Source: Phoronis australis (Eukaryota; Phoronida; Phoronidae). Taken from it: a stretch of 64,000 nt of DNA. The stretch spans positions 331,827 to 395,826 of the forward strand of contig NMRA01000401.1 in NCBI GenBank assembly GCA_002633005.1, given 5' to 3'. Below the pieces are notes generated by a model. It was given only the letters and a program-made list of their open reading frames with translations, ran no database searches and was not told the origin of the DNA. The translations under genes and the position numbers were made by a program. This document shows, one piece after another, positions 39,301 to 51,300 of the stretch. The number at the start of each line of letters is the position of its first letter. Within the stretch, counting starts at the first letter, position 1.

Positions 39301-42300
39301 GCTTTTACTTTACATTTGTGGGTACACTAAAGGTTAAATGTCTTTTGTACATTGCCATTTGTTGCGTTTGTTTAATTCAAAATATTCTTCAATATAGTGT
39401 CTTATGGCATATCACACATAAGACAAAACATAGTGTAACTCGATACATAGGTTAAAACTGTGTCCTGGTCACTTTTTCTGTTTCATGCAATTGCAACAAA
39501 TGAATATAGGAAATGCAGGTATATTGTCAGACTGATCAAAATTCTCTCTGTGCGTGTTTTACAGACAGCGGTGGTTGGATCGGTGGTCCAGTAACTCGAC
39601 CGGGCGTAGCTGCTAGTCGTAGTGCGGGTAGCTCTCCTACAACAGAACTACTTGCAACACAGGAAAAGGTGGGTATTGTGAAAGAATTGAGTCAACAGTC
39701 TAAGGAGACTTCATAACCAAATGCCAAGTGGGTTTTGAGAAAGTTTACCTTGCACTGACCCTATAGTGTATTCAACCTTTGAAATCCAGAACTACAATAC
39801 GGTGTATCTGAGACTGTTAACATGATGTTTGAAGGAAGCTGTTACAAGATTTTATGGTGTTTTCATACAGATTTCTCTTGTTAATATTATTTTGCTCTTG
39901 AAAACTTTTTATTTTTGAACGGAAAATTTTTGATTTAGAATTATGTTCTACAAAATGACATTTAGCAAATCAACGCAGTGATCCTGAATCTACAATTCAC
40001 TTGGTATTATGTTTTGCTTGTGATTTTTTATTTTTGAACTGAAAATTTTTGATTTAGAATTATGCTCTGCAAAATGACATTTATTTTAGCAAATCTGCGC
40101 AGTCTGAGTGATCCTGAATCTACAATTCACTTGGTATTATGTTTTACTTCGATCATTTTTCATTTACCTGCGACCAACTATTAAAGCTGCATGTCTTTTT
40201 CATAGGAGCAAAGAATTCTGCGTTTAAATGAAGAAGTCAGTAGATTGTCAACCATTGAAGTTGACTCATCGCGGAAGGACTCTGTGATAACACAGTTGAC
40301 ACAGGAGAATGCTCAACTGAGGAACCAGATGTCCGCGTTCCAATCTGCGGGCGGGGGTGACGCCGCACTCACCCAGCGTCTGCTACAACTGGAGAACGAG
40401 GTTGTGAATAAGCGCATGGAGGTGGCTGCCCTGAAGGAGCAGGTATAGCGATAGATGTTGTGTTATGATGCGGTGTAGGGATGGGATCTATTGATAGCAC
40501 AACTGAGAAAAGTTTCTGTAGTGGATCGATGGTCTCTATAGTTCAGTTTAAAAATATAGGTTTACGTCTTGATCTGGTAGCCTAGAGTACTCAGCCTCCA
40601 TGGAAATGGGTCATTAGTTCATGTCGTGTTTGGGATGGGATTAACTTTACAACATTTATTGTAGTGTTGTGATTAACTTGCAGTATGTATGCTGGATTTG
40701 TTTTGTAAGAAATTGAAATATTTTAGTCTAGTATGCTTATAAAAACAGGTAAATACAAAAAATACTATTGATTGAAATTATAAAGGCAGTGATGCACGTC
40801 AGTACACTGCGTTGTTTGTTGCACATGAATATTACATATTGTTTCAAAAAATATGCGTAACTGAGCTATGTTAATGTTCTCGTGTCTCCATTGGCAGATG
40901 TCCAAAATGAGGCCAGACACACAAGTAGCCAGTGACAGTCCCGCCAATTTGCGACATCAGCTGAATGAAAAGATTGTCGAGCTCAACAACACTAAAGCAG
41001 AGTTGGAAAGAGTGAAAAAGGACAAAAACATTACCTCAGGTCTCGTCACACAGATGCAAAGGGACATGGCTAACAAGGTGGGCAAATTTGCGAAGAATTG
41101 TTTTGGTATTCTGTGTTAGAACAGTAGTAATTCTTTGAAAAATAAAATCTCGTCATGGTTACGGTGAAATTTAGAAGGAAAAGACTGAAAAATTTTGCCA
41201 AGTCATTTGAAAATTGGTCGAGACTTTGTCTAAAATTTTCTGCCACACTTTCGCTGATTTTTGACAAGATAAAATTTTGTCAACCCCGAAAACTTTTGTG
41301 AGTTTGTTTCATGAATGAATTATTGTTGAATGCATAGTACCATAATCTTGATGTGTTCATAGACATTCTCATCAAAAATGGTATGAAGTAAACAAAATGC
41401 TTTCAACATGAATGAAATATTGTTGAATGCATATTATCGTAATCTTGATGTGTTCATAGACATTCTCATCAATGATGGTAAGTGAATGGAATGCTTTCAA
41501 CATGCCTGTAATCTCATTTCCTTTGTTAAAGGACACGTCCATAAGCAAGTTGACGCGAGAACTCGAGCAAGCTAAAGCGTCAATAAGAGAAAAGGACTTA
41601 CACATGTCTGCAGTGAACGCTAAAGTGTCCAGGATGAAGGATAATAAGCGACAGGATGAAGAACGAGATGCTAAAGACAAGGAGCTGATCAGTCTTAGAC
41701 ATGTTAGTCTTACTGTTGTTATGGAGTGCAGTTTGTGAGAAGGTGCATCTGTAGACAATATGGAAGAGCTTTTTGGGTCATCGCACAACGTTTACTTGTT
41801 TATTGCAACAAATAAAATATGTTGGAAATGGTTTTTATCATGAAGTGCATCAAAAGTATATTCTCTTTCCTTGTGAGCACATTATTCTTTTGTTCCGTCG
41901 TTCTAGGAAAACGACTGCCAGTTGTGAAAAAATAATGTATTTTGTGTATTTGGTGATGAGAGAATTATGTTTACTGGAAAAGAAGGGTGGTAATAAAAAT
42001 GTCCGTGAAGATGACCACTGGCTTCTTTGCATTTGGGCTGGCGACAGCTTTTTGTTTGACCCTTAAAATGTCTGGATATTTTTGTGCTTTAATTGGGAGT
42101 TTTTTCAACCAATTGAATACATTTTTTTTGCATGCCAGTCATTTTTCTACTCTTAGACCAGTCTTAGATTACGATTTTGTAATTCATTAACATGTTTTTG
42201 TTAGTTTGTTTTTTGTAATTAAAATAGTTAATGTAAATGTTTTGCCTGTGTTTTTCAGAAATTTAAGAACACGGAAAACAAGGTCTCAGAACAACTCGAC

Positions 42301-45300
42301 ATCATCAACACGTTAAAAACTGAGCTGGAACGCATCAAGCAAACAGTGGCTGACGAGAAAGATCAACAAAAGAAGTTGACCTCTGAACTCGCACAGAGTA
42401 AATCCCAGTTCCTTGACATGCAAAGAGCTGAGCGTCTGGTCAGAGTGGATCTGGAACAGGCTACAAAGAGGGTTAGTGTTGGACTTGTGTGACTTTTGTT
42501 TCATGGTCTTTGTTAAAAAATAACATAAGATTGTAATATGTACTTCTTACCAGGCCTGTTTCATCAATGAAATTTATTATTATATAGATAGTGTGTACTA
42601 TGCAGGTGTGTTACGACTTACTTCTCATGAATTGTCATCTTATTTTTAGGATATGTTGGATGAGTATTGTAAGTGACATGGAATTTCATTTACAATTTCT
42701 AAGATTGACCAGCTTACTTGTAAGCCCAACTCTGTTCCTAGTTTTGTTGATAATTGTTTCAAAACAGAAAACTTAGTCTCACATGATGGCTCTTTGTGTA
42801 AAAATACCAGTTTCACATTCATCTCAAACTATTATTTAACTCTCTTGTCATTGCTTAACATTGCATGTAGTAGAATAATATATAAAGCATTACAATGGCA
42901 GGTCATTCAAACTTAAAAAGCAGTCTTCATCCTGTGCACCAACATTCTCTTGATGCTTGCTTTTTGTCACTGTGAAACCCAGTGGGTCAAATTTAAGGTT
43001 CAAATCATGACTAACTTTGCACAGTGTTGAAGTATTATTAGTTTATTCACGTTTCTGTTGTTTCATAGTTCATCACTGTGTTTCCAGCTGGAGCGGTTCC
43101 GCAACAGGGTGATTCAGGTGACCTTCTCCACCCCTGGCATCAGGTACCCCGATGATGAGATCAAGGACGACGAATTGATGGACACCCTAAAGAAGGTGGT
43201 GGACGAACGGACAGAGTTCCACCGTAAGCTTCAGGACATGAAGGACTCGCTGAAGGAAGCGAACACCACCAAAAAGAGTGTGGTGGAAAGTGTGCGGAAC
43301 ATGAAGCAACATCTCAGTGAAATGGAGGTGGGTGAAGCACATCTTGTTGTTGTTGTTGTGTTGTTTTTGTTGTTGTTTATTGTCAAATGGCTGACAATTC
43401 CCATTGGCACATGTTAGATATCACATTGACTGCCTAGTCAACATGTTGAAGACAGGCCTAAAACAGAAAAAATGAGTGTTGCCATTTTTTAGTTTCTATT
43501 TTTTGGCCATGGGTGGGGGCTGCCCACCCAGGGCACCGTAGATCCACTTTTTGGTTATCATTGACAGATTGAAGAGGAATCCAGATGACAGGGGTTCTTA
43601 CAGTGACAATAATTGCTGCAGCGTCTAGGACAGTGACATTAACAACTTACACAATTGACAATAAAAATATTGATCTGAAAGCCATTGCCATTACATGACT
43701 AATTTATTATCAGTTTTGTTAATTGCTGTTTTAATGGGCTGTCATGTACAATTATTGTCTGTATGGTGATCTGCAATATAATGTAGTGTCTGGATTTCAT
43801 CTGCTCAAAATTTGTGTAAAGTTGAGATCTCAATCATTGTAAGACGCAGTTTTGAAAAATGTTTTTAAAACTTTGAGCTTTATTTATCATTACCTGAAAT
43901 GAAAAATTTCTTATTGGTATTTTGTAATTGCCTTAGATTCAATAGATCTGTGGTGATATCAAATGCATGTCTTAAACCTCCCTTGAATGCATTTTTGCTT
44001 TAAATTAATAGATATACTGGTCTACCTTGCAGATAGTCCTTGAAATAGCCCTTTGGCACCATATTGCATCACCATGAGAACACAGAGCAATTTAAACGAG
44101 GGGTTGAAACCATTGGTGGCGTACCATAGGGGGCTGGGGGACTATAGCCCCATTTATTTCAGTACTGGGCCACCCATGTTAGTTTTATTGTATAGAGGTC
44201 TGAATAGAATACCATTTAAGGATTCTCACAATGACTTAGAAAAAGAAAAATATAACTGACTTCATTAAATTTGACAGTATATGGCACTGGTGAGCTCATA
44301 ATTAATACTCAAAACATATTGTAACAGCAAAACTCTGGTGTGTTACCATTCAAAGTAGGCTTGAAGATTTATTAATGCATAACATTTTGATGTCAGTGTA
44401 AATTTCCTTTGATTGAATCTGCAGAACCGTGTCCGAGACAACGGCCACTTATCAACTCATGTGAAACAGGAAATCAGCCTCTTGCAGTCTGTGACTGTGG
44501 ATGAGTCGATTCAGTGGGTGAAAGACCGTGTCTTGGGACTGCTGTCACTTGAGTTGAACTGGGAACAGGAAATAGAGGGCGCTCTGGAGAGATGTGGTGT
44601 GAATGTTAAAGTTTCTTCAGATGGTAAATTATTTTTTATTATGCGGTATTTTAAATGATTGGAATCCATAAATGCTTCAGTTAGTGGCTGTTTCCTATCA
44701 TTTCCCTACAATCTTCAGTTTTTTGGATAATGTCCAGAAATCTAATACATGGATGTACTTGATTATAGTTTATGTTTTAAATTATTTATGATACATAAAC
44801 TTGTCAAGACCTTGTTCTGCAATCATCTATGAAGCCTCTTTTGTGTTTGGCTCTCACAGGGTATTGTCCAACAGTAAACCATGTACATCTACTGCAGCAG
44901 CATGATACCCAAATAATTTCTTAATGAAATTTGAATGTCAAAGACAATGCTTCACAGTGCAGACCCCTGCTCCCACGGGACCTCAGCTTCATTGTGGTCC
45001 AATTACTAAAGTATAATCAAAACACTGTCAAAACATTGACCCGCCACTCCATGACAGCTCTGTCAATGACTTAGCTGATAATTACCCAATGTACCCTGCA
45101 AGTCAATATTAACATGCAAGTCAGATGTTAAACAAATCATAGACTTGAGTTTCGCATCATCATCGTTTGCCTGCAGAGCCGGCCAAGCACATCTCTAACC
45201 TCTACGCCAAGTGGGAGTCGGCCATTGGTGACAAGGATAAGATGACGACACAGATTAACCTGCTGGAGCAGCAACACAAGGCTGACGTAGCCCTCCTTCA

Positions 45301-48300
45301 GGCTCAGATGAAGCAGGAGATGTCAGACAAGGTGATAGATGCCACAGAGAAGGCAAGGCTGGAAGGTAGGCTGCAGGCATTTTTATGTGTTTTGTAAAGC
45401 TTCAAGACTTTGTTACCAAGAAAAGATGGGTTCTGTTTTTGCAGTTTTCCTTCGAGAACTCTGTTCAGTATTATTTGTTATGCACAAAACAATGGTCCAG
45501 AATTGTGGTCACCTTTTGCTGGAGCTCCTAAAATGTTTCCATGAATAGGGTACCAGATAATCACTAATAGGTGGTGCTAATGAAGACATTTCCCTTCAAA
45601 AATAAATTGAGAGCAGAAAGCACTTCAAAGGCATGGGGGCGTTGTTGGATAAGGGCCCCACTTGATTACCCTACCCAGTTGCATGCTGGGTATTTCTATG
45701 AGTAGACCCCTTACTGCACTGATTGTCACCTAGTAAATAAATTCAACCACACTGTGTTTCAGTTTTTCTCACAGGTATCAGACATTGTCCAGAACATGTA
45801 TGTCTAACAGTCATAATTGGATGATACAGCATAATGTTTTACCAATTTTGGTTAATGAAAAGCAGCATGTTATTATAATTGTGCATACTAAGTGAAAAAG
45901 GCATAATTTTGTGGATAGTGGAATAGTGGTCGAGCGGCACCATCAGCAGACATATTGTAGTATTTCAGCAAGCTCAATTGCCGTGAACTAGTTTACACAA
46001 CTCATATCTCACAAATCTGTCCTCTGAGATGTGCACACATAAAGTTTTGCCACACGTAAAAGGTTTGCAATGGTCTCAAAGCATTCTCACTGCACTGCAT
46101 TGGAATTTCGTTTTTTGTCGAAGTTCCATTCTCATGGTGACCATTTATATGGAGGTACTTTGATGCATGGTGACCATTTATATGGAGGTACTTTGATGCT
46201 TCTAGGCGATGAAAGAATGAACAAAGCTATTGATGATATTCGAGCCACAGAGACAGAGAAACGGGAGAATGCAGTAGAGGCAGAGAGGAAGAAGTTGGAG
46301 GAATTGCAGGCCAACATGGATCAGCTGAGGGCTGTAAGTATACTATTACGAAGACTTTCTCCCACAGAAAGTGATATTCTTGAGATTTATTATGGATAAT
46401 TACTCATAGTTTTCTTTAATTTGACGGGCTGCTCAAGACCATTGCAGGTTTATTTTCATGTGTTTGGAAACTTAGTCATGTAATGTCGACATGACATACA
46501 GTACATGACAAAAGTAATCAGAAAATACTGTTTTCTTGTCATGACAGCTAATTTTGTTCACACAAAAAATAGCCAGTAATGACGACTATGGCGGAAAATT
46601 CTTACACAGGATATTGCTTACAGTCATCTTACTTGCAGTTGTCTGTTATTTCCCCTTCATTCTCAGTCGAGCTGAATTTGGCTTCCAGCTTAAGTCATCA
46701 TGGTGCGAAATTCCGGGTCCTTTTGTCTGAACACGTTTGGTGTGTTCCTTAAGAGGACTTGAAAAACTGAACATTGATTATTCAGCTTTTAGCGTGACAT
46801 TTAATGTAACTTATATAATTCTATTTCAAAACTTTTGCAGTCATTTTTGGAGAGACAAGAAGGCGACAAGGAGAAGATGGAAGCAGCTAACAGCGCCCTC
46901 CAACAGCTCGAAGAGTACCAGAAACTAGAGGTAAAGGTCTTGTATTGTGCACCGGGGGGGGGGGGGGGNGGGCATTTCATTAATCAAAGGTCTAAGTTCA
47001 CTTTTAGCCAAGACAGTTGTAGACAGGTTATTGCCAACATGACACTGTGTTTTTATAAAGAGCAAGGTATTGTTGTGTTACATAAAGAGTGAAATATGTA
47101 TAGTTACTGCACAATAATTTTGGCAATTTTTTATAATTCTGGATTAACACCCGCCTTCACTGCGAACCACATTTGTGTGCAACTTAAAGTGTTACTATGG
47201 TCTCAGCTATGACGGGACTCGTAATCTTTGACAAAACGGGCCCTAAGTTTTAAATGATTGGAGTCTCCTCTGAGCTAAAATCATGTTATCCTTACTAGTA
47301 CTTTTGATCACTTACGAAAATTTTTTTGCTCTAATTCTTAATTTGTTTACTGTCTTGCTGTTGAAATTGACTCAATTGCTTTGATTTCCTTGACCAAACT
47401 CTTATATTGTATTCTCATGATTGTGATCAATATATTTACCAATGACAGAATTGAGATGAAAGCTTGATAATCAATAAGATCACTATGACAGATCAGTGTC
47501 ATGAAATCTATGCTTGAATATTTGTGAACTCAACACGGTGAGTGTGAGACACTGTCTGGACATTTGTCTCAGCAGTTTTCAAAATTTGGTGAGGGTACTA
47601 GTAGGTTTTTCAGAATTTCTGAAGCAAAAGTTACAATTATCATAGGTGGTAGCATCAGTGTTGTCCACTGAAATTTTGTTGGCTTTATCATAGCTGCGGG
47701 TCACTAGTATGAAGACTTTTGTCTGAGAGATGTGTGGCACCGTGAGTAATATGTACTGCTGAAGTGAGGTTGTGTTAGATTCTGGAGGGACCTAGTACGG
47801 ATGATTATGGCAGTCAGTATGACAGTGAACCACCTAGGCACTTATAGCACAAGCCAAAATCAGTCAAAATGACCTGGAATTTTTCTTCATGACAGCTGGA
47901 CAGAAGCCAAAGACGTCATTAGATTAGTCTCCTCTCATGACCGAGAATGAAGGGAAATTAGAGGAAAGTTACTAGTGGTGGCTGAGCCATTTTGTAATTA
48001 GAATAATGCCACCCTATTCACTTATTACCAGTAATTTTCGCTGTTAATGAAATTAGCTGTCGCGAGGGGAAAACAGTGTTTTGTCTCGTTTTTGTCTTGT
48101 ACTGTACATGTATTACTCTCTTTGTCACTATAAACCACAGAATGTGCATGACCATATGTGTCTAAATGTTGAGTAATGCATCACCTGAGACACACTGCTC
48201 TGGTTTGGCTTTCCACACTTAGCTTTTTTAACTCTTGTTGTTGACTGATTCTAGGAACAACTGAGGGAACAGATCGCCCAGTTGGAGACCCAGAAACAAG

Positions 48301-51300
48301 TCGAGCTCGACGCTCTGAGACGGGAGAACGAGGAGGCTGACAAAAACCGACTGAGTGACGTGTCGGGCTACAAGGAACAGATCAAGCAACACTCGGTGAC
48401 TATCTGTGCAATGGAAGAAAGGTTGAACAAGGTGATGAAGAAGAATAAGGACTTGCTGGCCGAGTGTTCGTCACTCAAGAAAACTGTACAAGGTAAGGAT
48501 TGAGTGGAATGTAGAGTTAATGCTTCTTGCTGCCTGAAAGATTTATAGAGCTGTCATTCATGCTGTTAAGAAATGTTTAACAACAAAATTTTCTGATAAA
48601 TTTGTGTAGTCGTACAGAAGTCTAGTGTCCAGTCTGTTTGTCAAAGGAGTGCCTAAATTTTCAGATATTGTTTAAAAGTTAGTGTTCAAGCAGTGACCGC
48701 AGTTGGTCCTTGTCATTCTTCACGCATGGTAATAATGACATAATTATATGCCTTGGGTAAACTAAAACATTTCCAGTAACATCATGTCTAAAAACTTTTC
48801 CTATATGAAGAGGAGCAGGTATCCTATTGTTAATACTTCCAGTTTTCTCACTCATGTTTACTTACTTATTGTTAAATACACTTATTTCAAGACATTCTTT
48901 ATGTAAAAATGCTGTAGATCGTGCCATTGTCATTAACTGTGAACAACACCCATTTTCAAAAATTCCACTGGTATGCTTTTATGTGTAGATCTCAAAAACC
49001 GTCCCGCTCCCAAGCCGGCCACGCCTGTCAAGCCCAAGGTTGTGATACAGAAGCCCACTCAAGACATGGCTGCATTGAACCAGCTTATAATCAACTTGAG
49101 AGGAGAGAATGGTGACCTGAGGAAACAGATTCAGGACCAGCAGGATCTGGTGACTGGACTAAGAAGGGACCTGGCAGGGGCTTCAGCTAGACTCACGGAC
49201 ATCAGAGGTGTGTAGGGGTCTGTGCTGTAACTGGAGGTGATTTATAGAGTAGGGGTGATGACCCCTGAGATGTTTAACTTTTGGAAAATCGAAATAGCTT
49301 ATCTTTTGATTCAGTACCTTTCATACAATTTGAGGTAGGGGATCGTCATATACATCTCAGCATTGATTGGCTTGATTGCGATATTATTTCAATGCTTGGT
49401 ATTTCATTTATCCTAAGATTTTTGCTTGGCATTGAATTTATTTGAATTTGCATTTGTTTGACACACTTTCCAAACTTATACAGTTCAAAAATGTTTTATT
49501 AACAATTGATTTGACTGCAAAAATTGTCTTTCGTAGCATGGGACTTTGATCACAAGCATTTAATTTATTTTGTGTGTATTTTGATACAACACGATCTAAA
49601 TGTTGGAATGGATCACAAATATGATCTGATTCACCTATGTATGTGTAATTGCCTTCAGGAGAGATGTCCGAGTCACAGAAAGAAGAACTGGAGAGAAACA
49701 AGATGTCCCTGGGTGAAAGAGAGCGCGAACTGGTGGACCTGAGACAGCAGATGGCCAAGTTGACCCAAATCATCGATAAACAGTCCAATGAAATCAAAGA
49801 TTTCCAAGTATCAATAAGGTAGGATTGCCACTCTACATGTTTGAAGTATTGTCTATAGTAGTTCACCAGTGCATAATTGGTATTTTAGTACATTAATTTT
49901 TAAAATTGATTCCATTTCATGATTAAATTACCTTTCGGACTTGCTAGACTTGAACAATTTTCTGTTGCAGCAAACAAAAGGCAGAACTAGCCAAGTACAG
50001 GAATCTAACGAGCGAACAAGACAGCAAACTTAAAGCAGTGGAGCAACAGCTAACAAAGGAACAGCTAGACCAACAAAGGAACAGTGAAATCATAGAAAAT
50101 GAAGTAAGTTGGATTTTTCAGTGCAACAATTCTTTCAGAAGCAAAAAAACGACGTTGTGATTGTTCAATTTTATATTAAATAGAAATGCTTGGTGACACA
50201 TGTAAAAAGTATTTTAGAGTAAAATTGCGATGTAGGAAACATTTTTGCCAAAAACCAATTACTCAAAATTTGTGCCAGATTTGCTTTCTACCTATACTGC
50301 AAAGCACATTCATTGCAGTTCATTTGTGCATACTTAATATAACATATTTGTAACCTATGCAGGGTCGCATCACATCAGAGATGACAGCCATTGGTGCCCA
50401 GTGCCGCGGTGAGCGTCACGCACAAGTCATTCAGAGGCAGAGAGAGGCTCTGGCGGAACTCAGGCAGCGAATCAAAGGACTGGAAGTGTCTAACATGCCA
50501 GGTAGAATTTGAAAGCTCGGGAGTCATGTGAAAAGTTTGAACAATTCATAATTGTACTGCAATCTGAAGAAAGTCCTGGCTTTACAGTGTCAGAGTGTGA
50601 TTAGCCATGATAATGCATTTTAAGCAAAAGTGAAATTGCCTCCACACCCTCTAGAGGCTACTAGTATCTGATACCAGTTTCCATGTTGCTATACTTGAGA
50701 GTCTCCCATTCTCCAAATCTAGCAGTATTGTAAAATACGATCACATCTTTCCCTTATGTAGCTGTATCCCCTGACCAAGCCTTACAACAAGTGGTCCTCC
50801 TTAAAAAGGAGCTGGCTGAGATGAGAGCTAACCAAGCATTGAAAGACGAGCGACTGTACAGTGAGCGGAGTACACTGGACCGCCAGGTGGACAGGGCCCG
50901 GGGTATAGTGACGGCCACCGAGGTGGAGATGGATCATGAACGCAGTGCCCACAGGGAGACGCTTAGTACTCTGGAAGATAGTGAAACTTCGGTAAGTGCA
51001 CGCGCACGACCTGTGTTTTGTCGTTGTGGCCTGATGCACGTTTTAGTTTTTTCTTATTCTCCACTGATTATTTAAATCTTGTCTTTCATTTTGTAATTCC
51101 GTTAGTTTGTCTTATTATCTTTGTATGTATTTACTGAGGGCCCCCATGAAAAACAGTGTGAAATGATGGGGTTACCTTCATTGTAAATATTACACTTAAT
51201 AAAATAAAGTAAATTAGTTTAAATACATTCAATCCCTATGGTACAATGACAAGCATCTGTCCATTGTAGTTTGTTGCAAAAAATACTGTTAATTTCAGGT

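Noticed and set aside
41372-41788. 138-codon minus-strand open frame
   Set aside because: Antisense to FHAD1 exon 8 and the tandem duplication before it.
49438-49866. 142-codon minus-strand open frame
   Set aside because: Antisense to FHAD1 exon 17.
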